Shown here piece by piece: positions 25,449-33,281 of a stretch of DNA of 64,000 bases. The notes beneath the pieces are model-generated. The model saw nothing but the letters and a program-made list of their open reading frames with translations. It searched no databases and was not told where the DNA came from. The position numbers were made by a program, and so were the translations under genes. This DNA comes from JAJEDW01 sp963555775 (lineage in GTDB: Bacteria; Acidobacteriota; Terriglobia; 20CM-2-55-15). Within the stretch, counting starts at the first letter, position 1; the number at the start of each line of letters is the position of its first letter. The stretch is from the NCBI GenBank assembly GCA_963555775.3, contig CAUVWY020000005.1, positions 62,001-126,000 on the forward strand. Reading direction: 5' to 3'.

Positions 25449-26318
25449 ATGCATAAACGTGGTCGGTCGGGAAAAACAATGGTCTTTTTCGCCATGACGG
25501 CCATGACGGCGATGCTGGTTCCCGGGATCGCGCTGGGCCAAATCGACCTTTCCGGGGAGTGGGCCCAGATCGATCATGAAGATGAGCTTCCAAGGGGGAT
25601 CGGGCCGTTGCTGGGCGACTTCACGGGCATCCCCCTCAATGAGGCGGGCCGGCTCCGGGCCGAGACGCACAGCCATTCGGAATGGGGGCTGCCCGCATTC
25701 CAGTGCCGCCCGCATCCGGCCTATTACCAGTGGCGCGCCGTTGGGGGCGTGCGGATTCTGAAGGAAGTGGATCCGGTCACCCGCGAACTGGCGGCATACC
25801 ATGTCCAATGGGTACGTTCGCTGGACCGCCCCATCTACATGGACGGACGCCCGCATCCGCCGGCTAACGCGCCGCATTCCTGGTCGGGTTTTTCGACAGG
25901 CCGATGGGAGGGGGACGTTCTGGTCGTCACCACCACGCATTTGAAGGAAAGTTATCTTCGGCGCAATGGTCCGACCGCGAGCGATCAGGCCGTGATGACC
26001 GAATACATCATGCGGGACGGCGAGTACCTGACCGTCGTGGTTATTGTCGACGATCCAATCTACCTTGAAGAACCCTTGATTCAGTCGGTCAGCTACGAGT
26101 TGGATACCGGGTCCACGCTGGACCTCTTCCCGTGCACGATTATCGAAGAGAACGCCACCACGGTCGTTCCCCATTTCTTTCCGGGAGAAAATCCGTACCT
26201 GTCCGAATTCGCGGACGAGTACGGCCTGCCGTACGAGGGCACGCGGGGCGGCGCCGAAACGTTGTATCCGGAATATCGATCGACGATAGAAACCGACACA
26301 GGAAACGAAACCAATTGA
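25449..26318 (+). CDS. Secreted protein of the WEGD-motif family (locus 3)
   Basis: A 289-residue exported protein with a signal peptide ending ALGQ. The hallmark STGRWEGDVLVVTTTHLKES lies near residue 155, and FQCRPHPAYYQWRAVGG near 80 is another conserved block with a cysteine. Its TGA at 26316-26318 overlaps the TTG start of the next gene (TTGA), and GGAAACG lies just upstream, so the two proteins are probably translationally coupled. The DUF6152 gene of this locus lies after the metallo-beta-lactamase-fold gene. Function unknown; no catalytic motif seen. Confidence 0.72.
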   Translation: MHKRGRSGKTMVFFAMTAMTAMLVPGIALGQIDLSGEWAQIDHEDELPRGIGPLLGDFTGIPLNEAGRLRAETHSHSEWGLPAFQCRPHPAYYQWRAVGGVRILKEVDPVTRELAAYHVQWVRSLDRPIYMDGRPHPPANAPHSWSGFSTGRWEGDVLVVTTTHLKESYLRRNGPTASDQAVMTEYIMRDGEYLTVVVIVDDPIYLEEPLIQSVSYELDTGSTLDLFPCTIIEENATTVVPHFFPGENPYLSEFADEYGLPYEGTRGGAETLYPEYRSTIETDTGNETN

Positions 26319-27412
26319 ATCCCAGGCAACTGACAACGACGCTGTGCGTTTTGTGCCTCGGCCCATGGGCCGTATTCGGTGCACCGATCGTACAGAATCC
26401 GGCGGACGAGGGCGAGATACAGATACTTCCCGTTCAGGGAAACGTCTATATGCTGGTCGGCGCCGGCGGAAACATCGCGGTTTCGGTTGGCCGGGACGGA
26501 GTGCTGGCGGTCGACACGGGATCGCCGGACATGAGCGCCACAGTGCTCCAGACGATCCAGGAACTTGCACGGGCCGTCACGGCGCCGGCCGTACCCGTAA
26601 CCCCATGCGTGGGTGTCCGCTGCGGCGAGTTTCGCAATCCATACGGGCTGTCGAGCCCCGGGATCAACGCGACCATCGGCTCACCGGCACCGCCGAAGCC
26701 GATTCGCTACATCCTGAATACGAGCCTGAAACCGGAACACACGGGAGGCAACGAAACTCTCGCGCTGGGGGGCCAAACATTTCTGGGCGGCAACGTGGCG
26801 AGCAGCCTGGAGGAAGCCGTCCCCTCGACGATCCTGGCCCATGAAAACGTCTTGAACCGCATGCTGGACCAGACCGATGGCCCGAATCCCCCTTCCTTCG
26901 ATGCACTGCCGTCGGAAACCTACTATCTGGAGACACACAAGCTCAGCCAGTTTTTCAATGGCGAGGGGATCCAGCTTTTCCACCAACCGAGGGCGATTAC
27001 GGACGGCGACAGCATCGTTTTCTTCCGCTACTCCGACGTGATTGTCGCGGGCGACATCTTTTCGACGACCACCTACCCCAGGATCGATCTGGAGATGGGC
27101 GGCAGCGTTCAGGGCGTGATCGACGGGCTCAACTTCATTCTCGGCCTCGCCTTTCCGGAATTCAGGTCGCAGGGCGGGACAATGATCATCCCCGGACACG
27201 GACGGCTCTCCGATACCGGAGACGTCGCCATCTATCGCAATATGGTCTCGGTCGTCCGCGACCGGATCCAGAGGATGATCGACGACGGCATGTCGCTGGC
27301 CGAGGTACAGGCCGCCAGACCCACACTGGACTATGATGGCCGTTACGGTTCGGACGCGGGCTGGACCGGGGAAATGTTCGTTGAGGCGGTGTACCGAAGC
27401 CTCAACAGGTAA
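26315..27412 (+). CDS. Metallo-beta-lactamase-fold exported protein with altered metal motif
   Basis: A 365-residue exported protein (signal peptide ends VFGAP). The fold is shown by GGNIAVSVGRDGVLAVDTG near residue 47, SDVIVAGDIFS near 243 and PGHGRLSDTGD near 290. The metal motif HxHxDH, expected just before HTGGNE, reads N-T-S-L-K-P-E-H, so only the last histidine remains. This suggests an altered or lost zinc site. Translation probably begins at TTG 26315, overlapping the stop of the previous gene. The DUF6152 gene follows after 48 bases. A sequencing or assembly change in the motif cannot be excluded. Confidence 0.75.
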   Translation: MNPRQLTTTLCVLCLGPWAVFGAPIVQNPADEGEIQILPVQGNVYMLVGAGGNIAVSVGRDGVLAVDTGSPDMSATVLQTIQELARAVTAPAVPVTPCVGVRCGEFRNPYGLSSPGINATIGSPAPPKPIRYILNTSLKPEHTGGNETLALGGQTFLGGNVASSLEEAVPSTILAHENVLNRMLDQTDGPNPPSFDALPSETYYLETHKLSQFFNGEGIQLFHQPRAITDGDSIVFFRYSDVIVAGDIFSTTTYPRIDLEMGGSVQGVIDGLNFILGLAFPEFRSQGGTMIIPGHGRLSDTGDVAIYRNMVSVVRDRIQRMIDDGMSLAEVQAARPTLDYDGRYGSDAGWTGEMFVEAVYRSLNR

Positions 27413-27460
27413 GATGGGTCTCGCGAGGGCTTTGACAATCCCTCCGGGAAGGAGTCGACG

Positions 27461-27880
27461 ATGAATCGAATCATTCTGATGGCGGACGCCATGGCTCGTA
27501 TGGCCGGCGCCATGATCCTGATGTGCGGCGCGACGTTGGCGGCCCACCACTCGCTGGTGGCGACCTACGATTACGACAAGGACGCCGAAATCGAGGGGAA
27601 GTTGGCGCGATTCCTGTTCCGGAATCCGCACTCTTTCGTCCACATCGAAGCGCCCGACGACAACGGCGTCATGCAGACATGGTCTTTCGAGTGGGGCGGC
27701 GCCGGGGCGCTGACACGCCAGGGGGTCAACCGCAACACGCTTCGAGTTGGGGATGTCGTCGTCATCACCGGACATCCGTCGCGTACCATCGATCAGGATC
27801 ACCGGCTCAAAATGAACACGCTGCACCGGACCTCGGATGGATTCGGTTGGGGCACGCGGCCCGGCGAAGTGGTGGAATAG
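27461..27880 (+). CDS. DUF6152 exported protein (locus 3)
   Basis: A 139-residue exported protein. A hydrophobic signal helix ends ATLAA and the mature part starts HHSLVATYDYD. The DUF6152 core appears as LFRNPHSFVHIEAP and NRNTLRVGDVVVITGHPS. GGAAGGAG stands before ATG 27461. It closes a three-gene run with the WEGD-type protein and the metallo-beta-lactamase-fold protein. A 50-base stretch of this gene (27739-27788) recurs with a few changes at 31597-31646, showing that a close copy once stood 3.8 kb to the right. Confidence 0.8.
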   Translation: MNRIILMADAMARMAGAMILMCGATLAAHHSLVATYDYDKDAEIEGKLARFLFRNPHSFVHIEAPDDNGVMQTWSFEWGGAGALTRQGVNRNTLRVGDVVVITGHPSRTIDQDHRLKMNTLHRTSDGFGWGTRPGEVVE

Positions 27881-27912
27881 GGCTGTCCACTCGAACCTGC
27901 AGTTGAACCCGC

Positions 27913-28548
27913 TCAGCCGCTACAGTCAAACGTGACTTCATAGACCGCGGTGATGGCCTCGCCGTTCAGAAGCGATGGCTCGAACTGGGACGCCGCAATC
28001 GTTCTTATCGCATCGTCCAGTTCGGGATCGAGGCTGTCGGGTAAGGCCCGTCCGCTCTCCATACGGATGATCCGATCGATCGTTCCTTCCGGGGAAACCA
28101 CGACAAGAAAATCCGACACGCTATCCAGACCCGCCGCACGAAGCTCATCGGTGCATCCCAACCGTCTTTCGGGAGGGATTCGAACGCGGTCGGAAGGCTG
28201 GATCAGGCCGTCCTCGATGCGTTCGATGACCTCCTCCAGACTCTGGATCGTTCCGGCGAGACGATCGCGTACCTCAAGCCGTTCATCCCGGTTCCCTGCC
28301 AGTCCGCGGACCTCGTCCGGGGTTGCGATCGGTTCAGCCGAGGCCGCCTCAAGGTCCCGTTCCGCGATCTGCAGCTCACGACCGGCGACGGCCATGCGTC
28401 CCCGTAGCGTTTGAACGTAATCCCGAAGGCTGTCCGGATTTTGGGCCGGAGAAAATGCAGTGGACGAAGGTGGTTCCTGTGCCAGTAATGGCGTGACGCC
28501 CGCAACGAGGCAGACGGCCAGCAAGATCGGTAGCCGCGATCCGTGCAT
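27913..28548 (-). CDS. Secreted coiled-coil protein with TonB-C-like domain
   Basis: A 211-residue exported protein; the signal peptide ends PLLAQ. Residues about 40-110 form a charged coiled coil (GRELQIAERDLEAAS; SLEEVIERIEDG). The last 75 residues resemble the TonB C-terminal domain (VVVSPEGTIDRIIRME, SQFEPSLLNGEAITAVYEV) with two cysteines. The BlaR1-like protein encoded just upstream has the same kind of ending (LQWDFEPGSLNGSPV). ATG 28548 is used because it gives the signal peptide. It lies 35 bases after that gene on the same strand and is likely the third member of the operon. Confidence 0.65.
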   Translation of the reverse strand: MHGSRLPILLAVCLVAGVTPLLAQEPPSSTAFSPAQNPDSLRDYVQTLRGRMAVAGRELQIAERDLEAASAEPIATPDEVRGLAGNRDERLEVRDRLAGTIQSLEEVIERIEDGLIQPSDRVRIPPERRLGCTDELRAAGLDSVSDFLVVVSPEGTIDRIIRMESGRALPDSLDPELDDAIRTIAASQFEPSLLNGEAITAVYEVTFDCSG

Positions 28549-28583
28549 ATTGATTGGACACCGGCCGCGGCCGATTGTTTCGT

Positions 28584-30344
28584 CTAATCGCAATCGATAT
28601 TCACTTCGATATTCAAGGAAACATCCACGGGACTTCCGTTGAGCGAGCCGGGTTCGAAATCCCACTGCAGGACCGTTGAGGCCGCCGCGTCCACCATGTC
28701 CTGAGGGATGTTCCCCGCGTTGACGATACCCTGCACTTCGACGGTTCCATCGCGCCTGACGACAGCATCCAAAACAAGTGTTTCGTCGATCCGGTTCAGG
28801 CGGGCCGAGTTCGTACACTCCGGCATCGAGCGCGTACCCGCGATCCGCGGGGAAACTATAACCGGTTCGCCGTTGGCGCCGATGTCATTCAATCCGTCCA
28901 TCTGACCGAATCGTGCCATCACCTCGGCCATGCGTTCCCGTGACCGTTGCAGCCCCCTTTCGACCTCTTCGGTATAGATGCCCTTCGGTCCGTCCTGCTG
29001 AAGGCGTCGTGCCTCCAACTCGGCAATGCGTTCCCGTGCCTGCTCGATCTCTTCGCCGAAGCGGTTCACGCTATCCTCTTGGTTGGGGAGGATCTGAATG
29101 TGCTCCTGTAAACGTGCGAGTTCCTCATTGAGTTCCTCCTCAATTCGCAGAAGGTCGTCTACGTTCACGAGTTGCGTGGCTGCCCGCAGCGTTGCCTGTG
29201 CTCGCATCAGGGACTCCCCCGCCTCGGCTTGTAGTGCAAACGCCTGCCACAGTAGTTTTTCGTGTGCTTCGTCGTCGAAGTCGTCACCCACCGGAAGGCG
29301 TGGCGGCGGAGGTGCGGGCGGCGCTGGAGGCGCGGGCTCAGGCGGCGGCCCCGCGGGCGGCACAGGTGGAAGCTCCTGCATGACGAGAGGCGTCGGTGCG
29401 GCTTCGGTGACGCCGATCGTCGACAAGACGCCAACCAGAGCAAAGCCGATCAGCAAAACTGCCAGCGCGTGAATGGGTTTTGGTTCAGACATCGGTTTGT
29501 ACCTCGGGTCCATGAGTCGGTTTATCCGTGCGGTCAGACCGCGTTTTTCGGCCATCGCCAGACTCTGGACCCGGCGCGGCCCCGCTTCCCCGGCAACACC
29601 CAGAAGCGCTTCGGCATAGGTCGTCGGGTCCGATCGGGCAGCCCTGTCGTCGGCGGCGCGTTCGGCAAGGGTCCGCAGGCGCCATTCCAGCCACCACCCG
29701 AACGGATTCAGCCAGTAGGCCGTTCGCGCGAGCGAGGCGACGAATGCCGTCGCGAAGTCCCACCGGGTCACGTGAGCGTGCTCGTGATCGAGTACGGCGG
29801 TGAGTTTCCGGGTCTCCCAGGATCGGAAACCCGCGGGAAGAAGTACCGCCGGCCGGAGCCAACCAAAGGTCATCGGCACGGCGACGTGTTCGGAATACAA
29901 GTAGCGGACGTTCGCTTTCTGCCCGGTAAGCTCCTTGCGGCCGATCGATTCAGCGGAGCGCACCAGGCGTATCCCAAGGCCGTATCCGATCGCGATACGC
30001 GTTCCAAGCAGGAGTGCGATTGCCAGATACATCCATTCCAATCCCGGAAACGGAATTCCGGGATCGACCGGGGTCGCTCGTACCGGTAAAACTGGCGAGA
30101 CGTCAACAGTCGTGAGTGGCGTCTTGAATGGCGCCTCCGATACCGGCGGCGCTTCAAGTATCGGAAGCTCCATGGGCGGCAGCGTCTGCACCAGCAGCGG
30201 CATTGCCAGCATGGCCACGAGCACCACTGTCCAGCAGATGTGGAGGAGCGCCGGGTCCCGAACACGGAACGCGGCGAGCAGTGCCCCGACGATGGCGGCG
30301 AGCATCCATGTGCGGAGTGAGGACTCGATGAGAAGTTCGATCAT
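28584..30344 (-). CDS. BlaR1-like M56 peptidase with C-terminal coiled coil and TonB-C-like domain
   Basis: A 586-residue membrane protein. Four helices are spread over residues 1-320 with the M56 zinc peptidase site HEHAH near residue 195 (HExxH) in a VLDHEHAHVTRWD context, as in BlaR1/MecR1. A long proline-rich periplasmic linker (about 335-360) follows, then a coiled coil (370-500) and a TonB-C-like end in place of the penicillin-binding sensor domain. On a signal, it should cleave or inactivate the BlaI-like repressor encoded just before it; the genes overlap as ATGA. The ligand sensed is unknown, and beta-lactam sensing is not implied. Confidence 0.82.
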   Translation of the reverse strand: MIELLIESSLRTWMLAAIVGALLAAFRVRDPALLHICWTVVLVAMLAMPLLVQTLPPMELPILEAPPVSEAPFKTPLTTVDVSPVLPVRATPVDPGIPFPGLEWMYLAIALLLGTRIAIGYGLGIRLVRSAESIGRKELTGQKANVRYLYSEHVAVPMTFGWLRPAVLLPAGFRSWETRKLTAVLDHEHAHVTRWDFATAFVASLARTAYWLNPFGWWLEWRLRTLAERAADDRAARSDPTTYAEALLGVAGEAGPRRVQSLAMAEKRGLTARINRLMDPRYKPMSEPKPIHALAVLLIGFALVGVLSTIGVTEAAPTPLVMQELPPVPPAGPPPEPAPPAPPAPPPPRLPVGDDFDDEAHEKLLWQAFALQAEAGESLMRAQATLRAATQLVNVDDLLRIEEELNEELARLQEHIQILPNQEDSVNRFGEEIEQARERIAELEARRLQQDGPKGIYTEEVERGLQRSRERMAEVMARFGQMDGLNDIGANGEPVIVSPRIAGTRSMPECTNSARLNRIDETLVLDAVVRRDGTVEVQGIVNAGNIPQDMVDAAASTVLQWDFEPGSLNGSPVDVSLNIEVNIDCD

Positions 30345-30739
30345 CCTTTCTCGGTCCCCTTCGACTTCCTGACTTTCCTGGCCAGCCGTTCAAGCTGGTC
30401 CTTGTCGATAACCTCGTTTTCGACCATGCCAAGCAGCAGGCTTTCGACCGAACCGTGACAGAAGCGGTCGACGATCTGGCGCACGGCCCGCATCGCCATG
30501 TTTTCGGGCGCCTCGACGCCTTCGTATACGTAGGTCCGCCCATCGACCGCGTGTTTGAGGAAGCCCTTGTTTTCGAGGCGGCGAAGCACGGTGCGCACGG
30601 TCGAATCTTTCATGGGCCATTCATCGGCAAGACCATTGCGGACTTGTTCGGACGTGGACGCACCCCGCGACCAGACGAAGTCCATAACCAAGTGTTCTAG
30701 CTTGCTGAGGCGGTCGGATGCAGGACTGTTACGTGTCAT
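30341..30739 (-). CDS. BlaI/MecI-type transcriptional repressor
   Basis: A 132-residue winged-helix repressor of the BlaI/MecI/CopY family. LSKLEHLVMDFVWSRG opens the fold, the recognition region reads MKDSTVRTVLRRLENKGFL, and the wing follows in VDGRTYVYEG. The C-terminal half (about 75-130) is the dimerisation domain. It should repress its own operon and be released by the M56 peptidase encoded downstream. ATG 30739 is chosen since it starts the fold correctly. A TACA-AAA-TGTA palindrome at 30745-30755 sits directly upstream as a likely operator. Confidence 0.88.
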   Translation of the reverse strand: MTRNSPASDRLSKLEHLVMDFVWSRGASTSEQVRNGLADEWPMKDSTVRTVLRRLENKGFLKHAVDGRTYVYEGVEAPENMAMRAVRQIVDRFCHGSVESLLLGMVENEVIDKDQLERLARKVRKSKGTEKG

Positions 30740-30744
30740 AGCGC

Positions 30745-30755
30745 TACAAAATGTA
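30745..30755. promoter_or_regulatory. Likely operator of the BlaI-type repressor
   Basis: TACA and TGTA arms are separated by three A-T bases, starting six bases upstream of the repressor start codon. BlaI/MecI/CopY proteins bind TACA/TGTA palindromes. The usual spacing is two bases, so the three-base spacer is a deviation. Position over the translation-initiation region fits autorepression. Confidence 0.45.
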
Positions 30756-30960
30756 ACATAACGTTCAGGCGGCAACCAAAAAGAAAATATCGAAGCATTA
30801 GGCGCGACGAAGCACCCTGATCGGATCGACTCGTGCGGCCAGTCTTGCGGCTGATTAACGCCGACACCGGGTCGGTCAAGGGAGACCAAGCCACCTCGTT
30901 GCGATGGGCGATTTATTCGGAGATTATCGTATATATTCGTATTTCCACTTGGAGGCGAAG

Positions 30961-31215
30961 ATGGCGCTGGTCAAGAAGAGCATCACCGTGACGGATCGGC
31001 AGGAGCAGTGGATCAGGGCGCAAATCGCGAGCGGCGAATATGGCAGCGACAGCGAATACTTCCGCGACTTGATCCGCCGCGACCAAGAACAGAACGCGCA
31101 AATCCGTGCCTTGAAGGAAGCGATTCACGAAGGGCTGGAAAGCGGCGTTTGCGGCAAGACCGTAAAGGAGATCTGGGCCGAAGCGGAGCAGCGTTACACG
31201 GCAAGGCATGGCTGA
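30961..31215 (+). CDS. ParD-type antitoxin
   Basis: An 84-residue ribbon-helix-helix antitoxin of the ParD/CC2985 type: KKSITVTDRQEQWIRAQI, then GSDSEYFRDLIRRDQE, with a charged C-terminal toxin-binding helix. A GGAGG lies 7 bases before ATG 30961. Its TGA overlaps the ATG of the toxin gene (ATGGCTGA). Because the toxin frame is broken, the antitoxin is probably free-standing now. The AT-rich sequence just upstream (30927-30950, repeated CGTATA-like words) probably contains its promoter and operator. Confidence 0.85.
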   Translation: MALVKKSITVTDRQEQWIRAQIASGEYGSDSEYFRDLIRRDQEQNAQIRALKEAIHEGLESGVCGKTVKEIWAEAEQRYTARHG

Positions 31216-31502
31216 CTATCGTCTGTCTTCCCGTGCCGAAGCCGACCTTTTCGGGATCGCCGACTGCCCCATCGAAACATTTGGCATCGAGCAGGCGCGC
31301 CTGTATCGGGACTCTCCGGACGCTTGCTCGCAAACCCTCGCGGACAAACCCACAACTGGGGCGCACCGCTGAACGGCTCGCGCCGGGCCTGCGGCGTTTT
31401 GAGCATCGTTCACAAACGGTCTTCTATGCCGAGGACGCGGGAGGCATTCTGATCGTTCACATCTTCTTGCACGTCGCCCGGGACGCCCCACGTCACCTTT
31501 GA
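31208..31502 (+). pseudogene. ParE-type toxin, frameshifted
   Basis: From ATG 31208 the frame reads MADYRLSSRAEADLFGIAD and continues as a ParE toxin to LADKPTTGAHR, then a stop at about 31372. The rest of the toxin (NPQLGRTAERLAPGL, then RFEHRSQTVFYAEDAGG) is found in another frame down to 31502. The break is near 31345-31352, where GACAAACCCACAACTG carries one base more than the expected GAC AAC CCA CAA CTG. One inserted A explains it. The ParE N-terminal half alone lacks the C-terminal strands and should be inactive. Sequencing error is the alternative. Confidence 0.75.
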
Positions 31503-31564
31503 ACGGTACTGATCGACGATCTGTCGACGCGAACGCTTGTCCGATAAGGGGACCGTCGGTACAT

Positions 31565-31660
31565 GCGAGGCGAGGGATTACTTGTCGCCGTAATACGCTT
31601 CGAGTTGGAAATGTCGTCGTCATCAGCGGACATCCGTCGCGTACCCTTAATAACCTATAA
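31565..31660 (+). pseudogene. DUF6152 gene relic
   Basis: In one frame this gives RNTLRVGNVVVISGHPSRT, nearly identical to RNTLRVGDVVVITGHPSRT in the DUF6152 protein at 27461-27880, then a TAA at 31658. The 50-base DNA match (31597-31646 against 27739-27788) shows recent common origin. Neither the beginning nor the end of the gene remains. It lies at the left side of the defence island, right before the Fic gene promoter, so it may mark the edge of an insertion or deletion. Confidence 0.7.
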
Positions 31661-31700
31661 TTCGTTCAGCGCTAAACCCTATGATTCGTATAGCGCATAA
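31655..31700. promoter_or_regulatory. Two direct repeats before the Fic gene, probable operator
   Basis: CTATAATTCGTTCAGCGCTAA at 31655-31675 and CTATGATTCGTATAGCGCATAA at 31679-31700 are imperfect direct repeats with a 24-base period, ending about 20 bases before the Fic start codon. The first contains a TATAAT-like -10 box. The Fic protein has a winged-helix N terminus, so the repeats are a plausible autoregulatory operator. Confidence 0.5.
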
Positions 31701-31721
31701 CTTTGGAAAGAGTTGTTCGTA

Positions 31722-33281
31722 ATGGCAGATCCGAAGGAAAAACTGGCCAACTCTCTTGCAGCTTTGCAAGAGTTGCAGAGGCAAGGCACTGTTGCTATCA
31801 GGTCCGGTGATCTGAGCCGGACCCATCGGGAACGCCTTGTCAGGAACGGCTTTCTCAAGGAAGTCATCAAGGGCTGGTACATGCCTTCGCGCCCGGATGA
31901 AGCGCCGGGGGACAGTACGACTTGGTATGCCTCGTTCTGGGACTTCTGCGCTGCCTATCTCTCTGCCCGGTTTGGCCAGAACTGGTGTCTGTCGCCCGAG
32001 CAGTCGCTCTTGCTCCATGCCGGCAACCGGACGGTGCCGGTTCAGTTGCTTGTGCGCACGCCGAAAGGCGGGAACAAGCCGACGGCGTTGCCGCACGGGA
32101 CATCTGTTTTCGATGTGCGCTACCCGATGCCGAAGGAGAGCGAGATCATCGAACGTGACGGCTTGCGGCGGTATTCCGTAGCCGCCGCACTGGTGGCTGC
32201 GCCCGGACAGTTTTTCAGGCGCGCGTCAACGGATGCGCGCGCGGCGATAGCAATCGTCAAGGATGCGTCGGACGTGCTTTCCCTTTTGCTCGAGGGCGGC
32301 CACAGCACGGTTGCCGGCCGTCTTGCCGGCGCGTTCCGCAACGCAGGGCGTGTGCGCATTGCCGATGAGATCGTCCGGACCATGCAGGCTGCCGGTTACA
32401 CGATCCGTGAATCCGATCCGTTTGAAGACAAGTCGGGGATCATGATCTCCTTGCGTGAAGCATCACCCTATGTCAACCGCATACGGCTGATGTGGGAAGC
32501 GATGCGGGCGCCTGTAATGGATTTCTTTCCGAAAGCGCCGGGAATCCGTGATAATGCGCGGGCATACCTCAAGTCCGTCGATGAAATCTATGTCAATGAC
32601 GCCTATCACTCGCTGTCAATCGAGGGCTACAGGGTCAGTGCCGCGCTGATCGAGCGGGTGCGCAGCGGGGCATGGAATCCCGACAAGAATAAGGAGGGCC
32701 GTGAGAATCGCAACGCGCTTGCTGCGCGCGGCTATTACGATGCGTTTGGCAGCGTCAAGGTGAGCGTTCGAAAAGTGCTCGCCGGCGAGAATGCCGGCGC
32801 GGCCTGCCGCAGCAATCATTCAGAGTGGTACAGACAGCTCTTCGGGCCGAGTGTTGTCGCGGGCATCATTGAGCCTGCCGTTCTGGCAGGCTATAGAAAC
32901 GGCCCGGTCTTCATCAAACGTTCAATGCATGTGCCGCCCCCGAGAGAGGCCGTGCGCGATTGCATGCCCGCTCTCTTCGATCTGCTCGAAAGCGAGGCTG
33001 AAGGATCCGTGCGTGTCTTACTCGGGCATTTCATATTCGTCTATATCCATCCCTATTTCGATGGGAATGGCCGGATGGGGCGATTCCTGATGAATGTGGT
33101 GCTGGCCTCTGGCGGTTATCCGTGGACGATTATCCCTGTAGAACGTCGGGATGATTACATGGCGGCGCTGGAGGCAGCCAGTGTCGAACAGAACATCAAA
33201 CCGTTCGCGGAATTCCTTGGCGAGCTGGTGCAGGCCGGCATGCAAGGCGAGCCTGCCGCCACAGTTCCGCGATCTTCCTGA
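31722..33281 (+). CDS. Fic family protein with winged-helix N-terminal domain
   Basis: A 519-residue protein. Residues about 8-60 resemble the winged-helix domain of AbiEi-type antitoxins (TVAIRSGDLSRTHRERLVRNG, then LKEVIKGWYMPS). The C-terminal third is a Fic domain with the catalytic loop HPYFDGNGRMGR at residues 443-454, intact for AMP transfer. An inhibitory motif S-x-x-x-E-G lies at 297-302, upstream of the domain, as in autoinhibited Fic proteins. It should AMPylate, or otherwise nucleotidylate, a protein target when de-repressed. Start is ATG 31722 behind GGAAAGAG. The DNA-binding part suggests it regulates its own promoter through the repeats at 31655-31700. Confidence 0.85.
   Translation: MADPKEKLANSLAALQELQRQGTVAIRSGDLSRTHRERLVRNGFLKEVIKGWYMPSRPDEAPGDSTTWYASFWDFCAAYLSARFGQNWCLSPEQSLLLHAGNRTVPVQLLVRTPKGGNKPTALPHGTSVFDVRYPMPKESEIIERDGLRRYSVAAALVAAPGQFFRRASTDARAAIAIVKDASDVLSLLLEGGHSTVAGRLAGAFRNAGRVRIADEIVRTMQAAGYTIRESDPFEDKSGIMISLREASPYVNRIRLMWEAMRAPVMDFFPKAPGIRDNARAYLKSVDEIYVNDAYHSLSIEGYRVSAALIERVRSGAWNPDKNKEGRENRNALAARGYYDAFGSVKVSVRKVLAGENAGAACRSNHSEWYRQLFGPSVVAGIIEPAVLAGYRNGPVFIKRSMHVPPPREAVRDCMPALFDLLESEAEGSVRVLLGHFIFVYIHPYFDGNGRMGRFLMNVVLASGGYPWTIIPVERRDDYMAALEAASVEQNIKPFAEFLGELVQAGMQGEPAATVPRSS

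Noticed and set aside
23955..26570. An 871-codon open frame on the minus strand
   Set aside because: It lies opposite three convincing genes, has no domain, and its product is rich in Arg/His/Asp as expected from antisense GC-rich codons.
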